Shown: positions 51,106-62,391 of the stretch, in pieces
Layout: each line of letters begins with the position of its first letter
Position numbering within the stretch: position 1 is the stretch's first letter
Source of the DNA: JAOPZW01 sp963788935
GTDB taxonomy: Bacteria; Actinomycetota; Thermoleophilia; Solirubrobacterales; Solirubrobacteraceae
Direction: 5' to 3'
NCBI GenBank assembly: GCA_963788935.1
Contig: CAWBIM010000016.1
Span: 186,001-250,000 of the forward strand
Length of the DNA stretch: 64,000 nt
Translations under genes and position numbers: made by a program
The notes under the pieces: model-generated
The model's database searches: none
Told to the model about the DNA's origin: nothing
Seen by the model: the letters and a program-made list of their open reading frames with translations, nothing else

Positions 51106-51738
51106 ATGCCGCAGCTCAGCCGCACCCAACTCGCGACCTACGCGGCCCTCGCGCTCGTCGTCGCGGTGCTCGGCGTGCGGTTCATGCAGCGCCAGCAGCC
51201 GGCCTCCGCGGCCCTCCCGGGCGCGACGAGCGGCGCTCGCGACAGAGGCGCCGCCACGACGGCGGTGCGCGTGTCGCGCCCGGCGGCGCAGGGATCGGTC
51301 GTCCACGTGGCGGGCGCCGTGCGGCGCCCCGGCGTCTACCGGCTGCCCGCGGGCGCCCGGGTCCAGGAGGCCGTCCGGCGCGCGGGCGGGGCCCGGCCGG
51401 GCGCCGACGTCAACGCCATCAACCTCGCGGCGAAGATCGTCGACGGCCAGCAGGTCGTCGTCCCGAAGCGCGCGGGCACCGGCGGGGCGGCCGCGCCCGC
51501 CGGCGCGTCGCCCGCGGGTGCCGCGGCCGGGGCGGCGCCGGCCGGCCCGCCGATCAGCCTGAACAGCGCGACCGCGGAGCAGCTCGACACGCTCGACGGC
51601 GTCGGGCCCGCGACGGCGCAGAAGATCATCGCGTGGCGCACGCAGCACGGCGGCTTCCGCTCGATCGCGGACCTCGGCCAGGTCCCGGGGATCGGCCCGA
51701 AGAAGCTCGCCGCGATCAAGGATCGGGTGCAGCCCTAG
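51106..51738 (+). CDS. comEA: Competence protein ComEA (DNA receptor)
   Basis: A 210-residue membrane-anchored DNA-binding protein. One N-terminal helix (LATYAALALVVAVLGVRFM), an SLBB domain (VVHVAGAVRRPGVYRLPAGARVQEAVRRAGG), an Ala/Gly linker and a helix-hairpin-helix DNA-binding domain (ISLNSATAEQLDTLDGVGPATAQKII, IPGIGPKKL-type VPGIGPKKLAAIKD). It hands incoming DNA to ComEC, encoded immediately after with no gap. Confidence 0.94.
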   Translation: MPQLSRTQLATYAALALVVAVLGVRFMQRQQPASAALPGATSGARDRGAATTAVRVSRPAAQGSVVHVAGAVRRPGVYRLPAGARVQEAVRRAGGARPGADVNAINLAAKIVDGQQVVVPKRAGTGGAAAPAGASPAGAAAGAAPAGPPISLNSATAEQLDTLDGVGPATAQKIIAWRTQHGGFRSIADLGQVPGIGPKKLAAIKDRVQP

Positions 51739-54018
51739 ATGGGCTCCGGGGCGGTCGTCGGCCGGTGGCGCGCCGCGCTCGCGGCGGCGGTGGGCGAGGT
51801 GCGTCGCCGGCCATTGCACGTCGCCTTGGCGGCGCTCGTGTTCGGGCTCGTCGCCGGGCCGCGCGCGCCGCTCGTGGTCCTCGCGGCGCTCCTCGCGTGC
51901 CCGCTGCTCGCCCGCCGCGCGGCGGGCGCACTGCTCGTCGCGGTCGCCCTGCTCGGCGGTGCAGTGCTCGCCGACGCGCGGCTGGCCGCCCTCGACCACA
52001 CGGTCCTCACGGAGCGGCTCGGGCACGCCGCGAGCGTGCACGCGTGGCTCATCGAGCCCGCGCGGCCGCGCCCGTTCGGCGGCCGTACGGCTGTCGCGCG
52101 ACTCGGTGACGAACGGGTGCTCGTCCGCACCGGGGCGCGCGTGCGCTGGCCGGCCGTCCGCGTGGGGGAGGAGGTCGCCGTCGACGGCGTGCTCGAGGCG
52201 CTGCGGCCGGCGGACGCGTGGCTCCGTCCGCGCAACGTCCACGCCATCCTGCGCGCGGAGCGGGTCGTCCCGACCGGTCGCCGGCGGGGCGGTCTCCCCG
52301 GGGTGCTCGACCGGTTCCGCGAGCGCGCCGAGGCGACACTCGACCGCGGCCTGCCGCCACCCCAGGCCGCGCTGCTGCGCGGCATGGTGCTCGGCGAGGA
52401 CGAGGCGCTGGCGCCGGCGGCCCGCGAGGACTTCCAGACCTCCGGGCTCGCCCACCTCGTGGCCGCGAGCGGCCAGAACGTGATGCTGCTCTGCGCGCTC
52501 GTCTTCGGCCTGTCGGCCGTCGTCGGGCTCGGCTTCCGCGCGCGGCTGTTCCTCGCGCTCGCGCTGGTCGCGCTCTACGTGCCGCTGGCGGGCGGCGGGC
52601 CGTCGATCCAGCGCGCCGGCGTCATGGGCGCCGCCGGGATCACCGCGGCGCTCGCGGGGCGACCGGCGTCGCGCTCGTATGCCGTCCTGCTCGCGGCGGC
52701 GGTGACGCTCGCGATCAACCCGCGGTCGATCGCCGAGCCGGGATGGCAGATGAGCTTCGGCGCGGTCGTCGCGATCATGCTGCTCGCCGCGCCGCTCGCG
52801 GCGGCGCTGCGGCGCCACCGCCGGGTGCCGGCCGGCCTCGCGGAGGCCGCCGCGGTGACGGTGGCCGCGACGCTCGGGACGGCGCCGCTCATCGCGGTGC
52901 ACTTCGGACGGACGTCGCTCGTGTCCCTGCCCGCCAACGTCCTCGCCGCGCCCGCGGTGGCGCCCGTCATGTGGCTCGGGATGGCCGCGGCCGCCGTCGG
53001 CCAGGTGAGCGCCGCGGCGGCCGCGCCGTTCACGGCCCTCGCGGGCTACCCGCTCGCCTTCGTCGGATGGGTCGGCGACACGGCCGCGCGGCTGCCGCAC
53101 GCGACCGTCGACGTGCCCCCGGTCCTGGTCGCCCTCGTCTGCCTCGCGGCGGTCGCGGCGATCCTGGTCCCGGCGGCCCGGCGTCCGGGCCCGGCGGGCG
53201 CCGTCGCCGTGCTCACGCTCGTCCTCGTCCTGCTGCGCGCACCGGCCGGCCCGGCGGCGCCACCGGCCGGCCTGCGCGTCACGTTCCTCGACATCGGCCA
53301 GGGCGACGCGACGCTCATCCAGGACCGGCGCACATCCGTGCTCGTCGACACCGGCCCACCCGACGGCGGGATCGTCGCGCGGCTGCGCCACGCCGGGATC
53401 GCGCGGCTCGACCTGCTCGTCGTGACCCACGCCCAGGCCGACCACGACGGCGGCGCGGCGGCGGTGCTGCGGGCGATGCCGGTCGGGCTCGTCCTCGACG
53501 GCCGCGACGGCGTACGCGATCCCCTCGGGCTGCGGATGGTGGCCGAGGCCGGCCGCCGCGCCGTGCCGGTCACGACGCCGGAGGCCGGGCAGACGCTGCG
53601 CGCCGGGCGGATCGAGCTGCGTGTGCTCTCGCCCGTGCGCGAGGACCCCGCGGAACATGCCGGCGCGGACCCCAACGACCGCGCGATCGTGGCCGAGGCC
53701 CGCGTCGGACCCTTCCGGATGCTGCTGACGGCCGACGCCGAGTCCGACGTCCTCGCCACGCTCGACCTCGGTCAAGTCGACGTGCTCAAGGTCTCCCACC
53801 ACGGCAGCGCCGACCCCGGGCTCGCGGCGTTGCTCGAGCGGATCCGGCCGCGGCTCGCCGCCATCGAGGTCGGCGCGCACAACACCTACGGCCATCCCGT
53901 CCCGGCCACCGTGCAGACGCTCCGGGCCGCGGGCGCGGCGGTCTATCGGACGGACGAGGACGGCGACGTGCGCGTCGAGGAGCGCGGCGACGACCTGCTG
54001 GTGGCGACGCATGCGTGA
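51739..54018 (+). CDS. comEC: Competence protein ComEC/Rec2 (DNA uptake channel)
   Basis: A 759-residue polytopic protein. An N-terminal OB-like region is followed by the competence membrane domain (LRGMVLGEDEAL, SGLAHLVAASGQNVML, GWQMSFGAVVAIML) and a C-terminal metallo-beta-lactamase-like domain (TFLDIGQGDATLIQ, VVTHAQADHDGG, LKVSHHGSADP) that may degrade one strand. Metal residues HAQADHD are kept in the variant form typical of ComEC. It implies a natural-transformation route if type IV pili are encoded elsewhere. Confidence 0.93.
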   Translation: MGSGAVVGRWRAALAAAVGEVRRRPLHVALAALVFGLVAGPRAPLVVLAALLACPLLARRAAGALLVAVALLGGAVLADARLAALDHTVLTERLGHAASVHAWLIEPARPRPFGGRTAVARLGDERVLVRTGARVRWPAVRVGEEVAVDGVLEALRPADAWLRPRNVHAILRAERVVPTGRRRGGLPGVLDRFRERAEATLDRGLPPPQAALLRGMVLGEDEALAPAAREDFQTSGLAHLVAASGQNVMLLCALVFGLSAVVGLGFRARLFLALALVALYVPLAGGGPSIQRAGVMGAAGITAALAGRPASRSYAVLLAAAVTLAINPRSIAEPGWQMSFGAVVAIMLLAAPLAAALRRHRRVPAGLAEAAAVTVAATLGTAPLIAVHFGRTSLVSLPANVLAAPAVAPVMWLGMAAAAVGQVSAAAAAPFTALAGYPLAFVGWVGDTAARLPHATVDVPPVLVALVCLAAVAAILVPAARRPGPAGAVAVLTLVLVLLRAPAGPAAPPAGLRVTFLDIGQGDATLIQDRRTSVLVDTGPPDGGIVARLRHAGIARLDLLVVTHAQADHDGGAAAVLRAMPVGLVLDGRDGVRDPLGLRMVAEAGRRAVPVTTPEAGQTLRAGRIELRVLSPVREDPAEHAGADPNDRAIVAEARVGPFRMLLTADAESDVLATLDLGQVDVLKVSHHGSADPGLAALLERIRPRLAAIEVGAHNTYGHPVPATVQTLRAAGAAVYRTDEDGDVRVEERGDDLLVATHA

Positions 54019-54069
54019 CGGCCGGCGCGGAGGGACGGCCATGGCCGCGGTGCCGGCGGGCGCGGGATC

Positions 54070-54075
54070 TAGACT
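54070..54075 (+). promoter_or_regulatory. -10 element of holA
   Basis: TAGACT lies seven bases before GTG 54083, a leaderless arrangement. Confidence 0.5.
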
Positions 54076-54082
54076 CGGACGG

Positions 54083-55060
54083 GTGCCGACCTTCAAGCCC
54101 GCGTACCTGATCCACGGTGACGAGCACGGCCGCATCTCCGAGCGCCGCGCGAAGCTGCGCGCGCTCGCCGAGGCGGAGTCCGGCGTGGGCGGGGTCGAGG
54201 TGTTCGAGGGCGACGCGGCCACGCCCGAGGCGGTCGGGCTCGCGCTGTGCGCGATGACGTTCGCGATCGGCCGCCGCTTCCTCATCGTGGACGGCGTCGA
54301 GCGCTGGAAGGACGCCGAGATCGAGGCGTCGCTGGCGCCGGTGCTCGCCGACATGACCGCCGACACGACGGTCGCCTTCTTCGCCCGCGAGGAAGGTCGG
54401 ACGAAGGTGTCGGCGAAGCTCGTGGCGGCCGTGAAGAAGGCCGGCGGCGACGTCGACGCCGAGACGACGCTCAAGCCGCGCGAGCTGCCGCGCTGGGTCA
54501 TCGACGCCGGGGACCGGCTCGGGGTGAAGGTCGAGAACGCGGCGGCGCAGGCGCTCGTCGCGCAGGTGGGCGACCGTCAGCAGCGGCTGCTGCGCGAGCT
54601 CGAGAAGCTCGCGCTCGAGCACGGCGAGGGGGCGACGATCGGCGTCGAGGAGGTCGAGGGCGCCGCGGCGCTGTCGGCCGAACGCCAGATCTGGGGGCTG
54701 ATCGACGCGATGGTCGGGCGCGACCGCGCCCAGGCGACCCGCGCCTTCCTCGAGCTGCGCGCGCAGGGCGAGACCCTGCCGCGGCTCGTGCCGCTCATGG
54801 CCCGCCGGGTCCGCGACGTGCTCGCGATCGCGATGCGGCTCGAGGCGGGGGAGTCGCCCGCGCAGGTGAAGTCGTCGCTGCGGATGGGCTCGTGGCTGGC
54901 CGACCGGCGCATCAAGGAGGCGCGGGCGACCGACGTCGAAGCGCTGCAGCGCGCGCTGGAGGCGCTGGCGGAGCTCGAGCTCGCGAGCCGCGGCAACACC
55001 GAGCTCAGCGAGGAGACGGCGGCGCTGCAGGCGATCGACGCGATGGCGCCGGTGGGGTGA
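54083..55060 (+). CDS. holA: DNA polymerase III delta subunit
   Basis: A 325-residue clamp-loader subunit. FKPAYLIHGDEHGRI is the N-terminal AAA+-like start, RRFLIVDGVERWKDAE matches the family's strand after the sensor region, and the C-terminal collar domain runs from about residue 205 (RQIWGLIDAMVGRDR, ALAELELASRGNTELSEETA). GTG 54083 was chosen as the start that leaves this conserved N terminus. Position after comEC and before rpsT is the classical order. Confidence 0.92.
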   Translation: MPTFKPAYLIHGDEHGRISERRAKLRALAEAESGVGGVEVFEGDAATPEAVGLALCAMTFAIGRRFLIVDGVERWKDAEIEASLAPVLADMTADTTVAFFAREEGRTKVSAKLVAAVKKAGGDVDAETTLKPRELPRWVIDAGDRLGVKVENAAAQALVAQVGDRQQRLLRELEKLALEHGEGATIGVEEVEGAAALSAERQIWGLIDAMVGRDRAQATRAFLELRAQGETLPRLVPLMARRVRDVLAIAMRLEAGESPAQVKSSLRMGSWLADRRIKEARATDVEALQRALEALAELELASRGNTELSEETAALQAIDAMAPVG

Positions 55061-55061
55061 G

Positions 55062-55083
55062 GCCGGCGCTACTCGGCGCCGGC
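55062..55083. terminator. Hairpin between convergent holA and rpsT
   Basis: An 8-bp perfect stem (GCCGGCGC / GCGCCGGC) with a 6-base loop that includes the rpsT stop codon. It may end both transcripts. Confidence 0.45.
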
Positions 55084-55344
55084 GCTGCTGCCCGCGCGGA
55101 TCTTCGCGGCGCGGGACTTCTTGCGCGCGCCGGCGTTCCGGTGCAGGGCGCCCCGCTTGACGGCCTTGTCGATCGTCCGCACGAGCGCCTTGTGCTCGGT
55201 GTCGGCGGTCTCGTCGTCGCCGGCGCCGACCGCGGCCTGCAGGCGGCGGAAGTACGTCTTGATCGTCGACGTGTAGCGGCGGTTCTCGAGACGCTCGCGC
55301 TCGGCGCGAAGGATGCGCTTCTTCTGTGAATGGATGTTGGCCAT
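55069..55344 (-). CDS. rpsT: 30S ribosomal protein S20
   Basis: A 91-residue basic helical protein that binds 16S rRNA. ANIHSQKKRILRAERERLENRR at the N terminus and TIDKAVKRGALHRNAGARKKSR near the end are S20 signatures. ATG 55344 is chosen because the family always starts MANI(H/K)S; the frame extends further upstream without homology. It is divergent from murJ. Confidence 0.95.
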   Translation of the reverse strand: MANIHSQKKRILRAERERLENRRYTSTIKTYFRRLQAAVGAGDDETADTEHKALVRTIDKAVKRGALHRNAGARKKSRAAKIRAGSSAGAE

Positions 55345-55416
55345 GGGGCGGTCGTGGAGTGTAGCGGGGCGGCGGGCACCGGCGATGGGTGCGGGGGTGG
55401 CGGCCTGTCCGGGCCG

Positions 55417-55422
55417 TAGCAT
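55417..55422 (+). promoter_or_regulatory. -10 element of murJ
   Basis: TAGCAT lies eight bases before GTG 55431 in the rpsT-murJ gap. Confidence 0.4.
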
Positions 55423-55430
55423 CATGGCCA

Positions 55431-57077
55431 GTGTCGAGCGAGCCCACCGCGACGGCGACCCCGCAGGCCCAGGACCAGGCGGCGCCGCCGCCCACCGCGA
55501 CGGGTCGGACCGTCGCCCGCAACACCGCGATCTTCTCGATCGCGACGGGTCTGAGCCGGATCGCCGGTCTCGTCCGCGAGATCGTGGCCTCGAGCTACTT
55601 CGCCACGAGCGGCGCGTTCAGCGCGTTCACGATCGCCTTCCAGGTCCCGAACGTCGTGCGCAGCCTGTTCGCCGACGCCGCGCTCAGCGCCGCGTTCGTG
55701 CCGGTCTTCACCGAGCTGCTCGAGCAGGGGCGCCGCAAGGAGGCCTTCCGGCTGGCCTCCACGCTGTTCTTCCTGATCCTCACGGTCCTCGGCGCGATCT
55801 CGGTGCTGTTCATCGTCGGGGCCGGCGTCGTCATGCCGCTCTTCACGGGCGACACGTTCTCGGCCCAGCTCGACGACCTGACCGTCGGCCTCAGCCGCGT
55901 GCTGTTCCCGGTCGTCCTGATCCTCGGGCTCAACGGCCTCGTCGTCGGGATCCTCAACGCGTACGACCACTTCGCGATCCCGGCGCTCAGCCCGCTCGTC
56001 TGGAACTTCGTGATCCTGGGCTGCCTCATCGGGAGCAACCAGATCCTGAGCGGCGACGAGCAGCTCTACGGCTACGCCGTCGGGGTCGTGGCCGGCACGG
56101 CGGTCCAGTTCGCGATGGCGATCCCGCAGCTCAACCGGATCGGGTTCCGCCTCCAGATCAGCTTCTCGTTCCGGGACCCGCGCGTCCGCCAGGTCCTGCG
56201 ACTGATGCTGCCGGTGACGATCGGCCTCGGCCTCATCAACTTCAACCTGCTCATCAACTCGACGCTCGGCTCGCTCGTCTCCGACCAGGCCGCGCGCGCG
56301 ATCGACGCCGCCTTCCGCATCTACATGCTGCCGCAGGGCATGTTCAGCGTCGCGATCGCGACCGTGCTCTTCCCGACGCTGAGCCGCTTCGCCGCGCGCA
56401 AGGACTACGACGGCCTGCGCAACCTCGTCGGCACCGGGATGCGCCAGGTCTTCCTGCTGCTCATCCCGGCGGCGGCGGCGACGCTCGCGCTGTCGACGCC
56501 GATCACGCGACTGATCTACCAGCACGGCGCCTTCGGGCCTTCGTCGACCGAGCTCGTGTCCTCGGCGCTCTTCTGGTTCTCGTTCTCGCTGCCGTTCTCG
56601 GGCGTGAACCTCCTCTTGACCCGCACCTTCTTCAGCCTCCAGCGGCCGTGGATCACGACCGGCATCGCGGGCCTGAACCTCGCCGTGAACGTCGCGGTCT
56701 CGGTCGCGCTCTACAAGCCGTTCGGCATCCCCGGGATCGTCGTCGGCACGGCTGCGTCGTCGGCGGCGATGACCGCGGCGCAGGTGCACTTCCTGCGGCG
56801 CGAGCTGCACGGCCGGCTGGACGTGCGGCGGACGGCCGCGGTCGTCGTCCAGCTGCTCGGCGCGTCGGCGCTGCTGGCCGCGGTGAGCTACGGCGTCTGG
56901 AAGCTGCTCGACGAGACCCTCGGGCGTGGCCTGATCGGCGAGGTCCTGTCGGTCGGCGTCGGCCTCACGGCGGGGGCGATCGCGTACGGCGTCACCGTGC
57001 ATCTGCTGCGGATTCCCGAGGCGCGACAGATCGAGCACCTGCTGGCCGGACGGCTGCTCCGGCGCGGCGAACGGTAG
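55431..57077 (+). CDS. murJ: Lipid II flippase MurJ
   Basis: A 548-residue MOP-superfamily protein with about 14 helices that flips peptidoglycan precursor lipid II. Signatures are ATGLSRIAGLVREIVASSYF, VPNVVRSLFADAALSAAFVPVF, RIYMLPQGMFSVAIATVLFPTLS and LIYQHGAFGP. GTG 55431 follows a -10 by eight bases; an ATG seven bases upstream is out of frame. It lacks the cytoplasmic kinase-like extension of mycobacterial MviN. Confidence 0.94.
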   Translation: MSSEPTATATPQAQDQAAPPPTATGRTVARNTAIFSIATGLSRIAGLVREIVASSYFATSGAFSAFTIAFQVPNVVRSLFADAALSAAFVPVFTELLEQGRRKEAFRLASTLFFLILTVLGAISVLFIVGAGVVMPLFTGDTFSAQLDDLTVGLSRVLFPVVLILGLNGLVVGILNAYDHFAIPALSPLVWNFVILGCLIGSNQILSGDEQLYGYAVGVVAGTAVQFAMAIPQLNRIGFRLQISFSFRDPRVRQVLRLMLPVTIGLGLINFNLLINSTLGSLVSDQAARAIDAAFRIYMLPQGMFSVAIATVLFPTLSRFAARKDYDGLRNLVGTGMRQVFLLLIPAAAATLALSTPITRLIYQHGAFGPSSTELVSSALFWFSFSLPFSGVNLLLTRTFFSLQRPWITTGIAGLNLAVNVAVSVALYKPFGIPGIVVGTAASSAAMTAAQVHFLRRELHGRLDVRRTAAVVVQLLGASALLAAVSYGVWKLLDETLGRGLIGEVLSVGVGLTAGAIAYGVTVHLLRIPEARQIEHLLAGRLLRRGER

Positions 57078-57105
57078 TCCCAGCGCCACAAGCGGAAATT
57101 TCTCC

Positions 57106-57132
57106 TCAAGTTCCCCCGGCCACCTGCCGATA
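57106..57132 (+). promoter_or_regulatory. Sigma-28 (FliA/SigD)-like promoter before the GGDEF gene
   Basis: TCAAG (57106-57110) and GCCGATA (57126-57132) resemble the flagellar sigma consensus TAAA-N15-GCCGATAA, with one extra base of spacing. The start codon ATG 57145 lies 12 bases after the -10. This is the only such site I found in the window with both halves. Confidence 0.5.
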
Positions 57133-57144
57133 CGAGACCGGAAC

Positions 57145-58663
57145 ATGGTCACGGATAGACCGATTCGGGGGGTGGCACCGGGGGGTGTCAGCGTGGGGGT
57201 CGGCGCCGCGTGCCGCGCGGCGGCCGACCACCTCGCGGTGGACCCGGCGCTGCGGCCGAGCGTATGGCTCGAGCGCGGCGGCCGGCTGCGGTGCATGGCC
57301 ACGAAGGGGGAGTGGCCGGGCACCGCGGGGATCACGCCGGGCGCGGACGTCGTGGGGGCGACGTCCTCGGCCGCAGCGGATCACCAGGGGGAAGGTTCAG
57401 GCGGACGCGGCGCGGGAGCCGTGTTCGCCGGTGAGCCAGAGGTCCGCGCGGCGCGCCTGACGGCGGCGCGTGCGGACCACCCGGCGACGGGGGTCGCCGG
57501 TCACGGCGCCGCGGCGATGGGGGTCGTCGCGGCTGACGCCGTGGGGCGGGTCTGCCTGCCGATCCGCTGCGACGGCGCGGTGGTCGGCCTGCTCGCCGTC
57601 GAACTCGCCCGGCCACTGCGCGCGGGCGATCCGGAGCGCTTCCGGCGTGTCGCCGACGAGCTGGGCGGCGGCGATCGCCGCGCTCGGCGGGCCGCCCGCC
57701 GAATCGGCGCCGCAGCGCCTGCTGCGCCACATGGCCAGCCTCTCCGCCCTCGACGACCCCGTCGCGATCGCCGCGGCGGTCCTCGACGCGGCATGCGAGC
57801 TCATGGGCCTCGCGTCGGCGGCGGTCGTCGTGGCGGGCGCCGGCCCGCTCGCCACGACCGGCCCGCTCGGCGACCTCCTCGCCGCGACGCCCGGCGCCGT
57901 CCGGCTCGCCGCCGACGACGGCACGGCCCACCTCGTCCCGCTCGACCGCCCCGCGACCGCGGCCGACCACGGCGCCGCCGCACGGCTGCGCGCCGCCGGC
58001 GCACGGACGCTCGTCACCGTCGGGCTGGGCGCCAACGCCCACGCCCGCGGCGCCCTCCTGCTCGCGGGAGCGAGCGGCCGGGCCGTCTCGATCGACGACC
58101 TCGAGCTCCTCGAGCTGCTCGCCGCCCACGCCGCGACCTGCATGCGCACGGCCGACCTCGTGCGCTCCCTGCGCGAGCGCGCCGCGACCGACCCGCTGAC
58201 CGGCCTCGGCCACCACGCGACCTTCCACGAGGCGCTCGCGCGCACGCACCGCCGCCCGCAGACCGCGGTGGTGCTCGTCGACGTCGACGGCTTCAAGCGC
58301 GTCAACGACACCCACGGCCACCAGCACGGCGACCACGTGCTGCGGTCGATCGCGCACGCCCTGGCCGGCGCGCTGCGGCGCGGCGACACGCTGTACCGCA
58401 TCGGCGGCGACGAGTTCGCGGCGCTGCTGGCCGTCGGCGACCCGGACGAGGCGATCGAGGCCGGGCTGCGCCTGCGCGCGGCCGTCGCCGCGGCGGAGCT
58501 GGGCGTCACGGTCTCGATCGGCGTCGCGGTGCCGCAGGAGGGCGAGCCCGACGGCGCCGTCCTCGACCGCGCCGACCGCGCGCTGTACCGCGTCAAGGAC
58601 GCCGGCCGCGACGGCGTCGCGGTCGCGCCGCCCGAGGCGCCGCCGGTCGTCCCGCCGGTCTGA
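57145..58663 (+). CDS. GAF-GGDEF diguanylate cyclase, one-base frameshift as sequenced
   Basis: Bases 57145-57663 encode a GAF-like N-terminal part (VGAACRAAADHLAVD, VCLPIRCDGAVVGLLAVEL). After one extra G in the GGG at 57663-57665 the other frame continues with a second GAF-like region and a GGDEF domain (TDPLTGLGHHATFHEALA, VDVDGFKRVNDTHGHQHGD, YRIGGDEFAALL). The corrected protein has 505 residues and should make c-di-GMP; no inhibitory RxxD site is evident before GGDEF. The sigma-28-like promoter suggests expression with motility genes. Confidence 0.8.
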
Positions 58664-58750
58664 GCCGCGCCGGCCACACGCGGTCCGCACGCCCGCCCCG
58701 CCCGGATCCGGCCGACACCCGCCCGCCGCCTATCCTGAATCGCAGACGAC

Positions 58751-60568
<1,818 letters not shown>

Positions 60569-60601
60569 GCCGAGCCGCCGCTGTGGCCGGGCCGCGCCGC
60601 G

Positions 60602-61048
60602 CTAGTCCTCGAGCTGCGCGTCGAGCGAGATCTCCACGTTGCCCTTGATGGCGCGCGAGACCGGGCAGTTCTGCTCGGCGTCGCGGGCGGCCTCGAGGAA
60701 CGCCTCCTCGTCGATGTCCGGCACCTTGCCGCGGACGGTCAGCTTCGACTCGGTCACCGTCGGCGCGCCGTCGACCATGTCGAACGAGACGGTCGCGGAG
60801 ACCTCGAGGCGCTCGGGCTCGTGGCCGGCGTCGGACAGGCCGTTGGACAGTGCCATCGAGAAGCACGAGGAATGGGCGGCCGCGATGAGCTCCTCCGGGC
60901 TCGTCTTGCCCTCCGAGCGCTTCTCGCTGCGCGAGGCCCACGTGACCTCGAGATCGGGCGTCGCCCCGCTCGCGAGCGACAGCGTGCCCTTGCCCTTGGG
61001 CAGGTTGCCCTCCCAGACGGTGTTCGCGGTGCGTTCGGCCATCGGCAT
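60602..61048 (-). CDS. OsmC/Ohr-family peroxiredoxin
   Basis: A 148-residue OsmC-type protein that reduces organic hydroperoxides with thiols. The two reactive cysteines are in AAHSSCFSMALS and EQNCPVSRAI. The N terminus (ANTVWEGNLPKGKGTLSL) and EKRSEGKTSPEELIA are of the OsmC rather than Ohr branch. ATG 61048 has a purine-rich GAAGGAG site upstream. It follows the YjbQ gene on the same strand after 48 bases. Confidence 0.9.
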   Translation of the reverse strand: MPMAERTANTVWEGNLPKGKGTLSLASGATPDLEVTWASRSEKRSEGKTSPEELIAAAHSSCFSMALSNGLSDAGHEPERLEVSATVSFDMVDGAPTVTESKLTVRGKVPDIDEEAFLEAARDAEQNCPVSRAIKGNVEISLDAQLED

Positions 61049-61096
61049 GTGGATGCTCCTTCTCGTTCGCTGGATTGGTGCAGCGGCGCGCAGGTT

Positions 61097-61558
61097 CTAC
61101 TCCCCGAGCACCTTGATGACCAGCCGCTTGGGCCGCCGGCCGTCGAACTCGGCGTAGAAGACCGCCTGCCACGGGCCGAGGTCGAGCCGGCCCTCCGTGA
61201 TCGGCAGGACGACCTGGTGGTGGACGAGCAGGTTCTTCCAGTGCGCGTCCCCGTTGTCCTCGCCGCCGCGGTGGTGGCGGAAGTCGCCGGGGTCGGGCGA
61301 CAGGTCGCGCGCGACGTCGTTGGCCGGCTCCTGCCAGGACGGCGGCGCGAGCTTGTCGAGCCACTCGAGCGTGTCCTCGAGGAGGCCGGGCTCGTCGTCG
61401 TTGACCCAGACGCCCGCGGTGATGTGCATCGCGCTGACGAGGACCATGCCCTCGGCGACGCCCGACTCGTCGACGGCGTGCTGGACCTCGTCGGTGATGC
61501 GCACGAACTCGCGGCGCTCGCGGGTCTCGAACGTCAGGTGGCGGGTGTGGCTGCGCAT
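61097..61558 (-). CDS. YjbQ (UPF0047) family protein
   Basis: A 153-residue YjbQ-type protein. Signature elements are VLVSAMHITAGVWVNDDEPGLLEDTLEWLDKLAP, the His-rich GDAHWKNLLVHHQVVLPITEGRLDLGPWQAVFYAEFDGRR. Members show weak thiamine-phosphate synthase activity and their natural role is unclear. It has the three conserved histidines near the subunit interface. Confidence 0.9.
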   Translation of the reverse strand: MRSHTRHLTFETRERREFVRITDEVQHAVDESGVAEGMVLVSAMHITAGVWVNDDEPGLLEDTLEWLDKLAPPSWQEPANDVARDLSPDPGDFRHHRGGEDNGDAHWKNLLVHHQVVLPITEGRLDLGPWQAVFYAEFDGRRPKRLVIKVLGE

Positions 61559-61608
61559 GTGACCAGCATCGCAGCGCGCCGCCGCCGCGGCCGCGAAGAT
61601 CCCGCGCC

Positions 61609-62391
61609 ATGGACCTCGAACTGGGCGACAAGGTGTGCGTCGTGACGGGCGCGAGCAGCGGCATCGGGCGCGAGGCCGCGCGGCGCCTGGCCGCCGAGGG
61701 CGCGCAGGTGCTGATGGTCGCCCGCGACGCCGACCGGCTCGAGGCCGCGGCGGGCGAGATCGACGCCGACTGGGTGGCCGTCGACGTCACCGAGCCCGAG
61801 GCGGCCGAGCGCATCGTCGCCACCTGCGCCGAGCAGATGGGCGGCATCGACGTGCTCGTCAACAACGCGGGCACGAGCTTCGCGAAGACGATCGACGAGC
61901 TCACGGACGACGACTGGCAGGGCCAGTGGGAGCTCAACGTCCTCGCGCCGATGCGCCTCATGCGCGCCGCCGCGCCGCGGATGGCCGCGCGCGGCGGCGG
62001 GCGGATCGTCAACGTCTCCTCGAGCGCGGGCAAGCGGCCGTCGCAGACGAACGCCGCCTACTCGGTGACGAAGGCCGCCGAGCTGGCGCTGTCGCGGACG
62101 TTCGCCGACGCCTACGCGACGGGCAACGTGCTCGTCAACGCGGTCGCGCCCGCGGCGGTGACGTCGCCGCTGTGGATGGCCGACGGCGGGCTCGCCGACC
62201 AGAGCGCGGCGGCGAAGGGCATCTCGCGCGAGGAGGCCCTCGAGGCCCAGCAGGGCCGCATCCCGCTCGGCCGCCTCGCCGAGCCCGGGGAGATCGCCGA
62301 CGTTGTCGTGTTCCTCTCGAGCGCGCGGGCGAGCATGGTGACCGGGGCCGCGTGGTCGGTCGACGGCGGCGCGGTGGCGATCATCGTCTGA
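61609..62391 (+). CDS. Short-chain dehydrogenase/reductase (FabG-like)
   Basis: A 260-residue SDR. Cofactor motif VVTGASSGIGREAA, NNAGTSFAKT, catalytic Ser and Tyr-Lys in NVSSSAGKRPS and AAYSVTKAA, and C-terminal MVTGAAWSVDGGAV. The pattern fits 3-oxoacyl-type or secondary-alcohol dehydrogenases. It overlaps the convergent MocR gene by 11 bases. Substrate unknown. Confidence 0.9.
   Translation: MDLELGDKVCVVTGASSGIGREAARRLAAEGAQVLMVARDADRLEAAAGEIDADWVAVDVTEPEAAERIVATCAEQMGGIDVLVNNAGTSFAKTIDELTDDDWQGQWELNVLAPMRLMRAAAPRMAARGGGRIVNVSSSAGKRPSQTNAAYSVTKAAELALSRTFADAYATGNVLVNAVAPAAVTSPLWMADGGLADQSAAAKGISREEALEAQQGRIPLGRLAEPGEIADVVVFLSSARASMVTGAAWSVDGGAVAIIV

Noticed and set aside
55424..55426. ATG as the start of murJ
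   Set aside because: It is not in the murJ frame. GTG 55431 is in frame and has the usual spacing from a -10 element.
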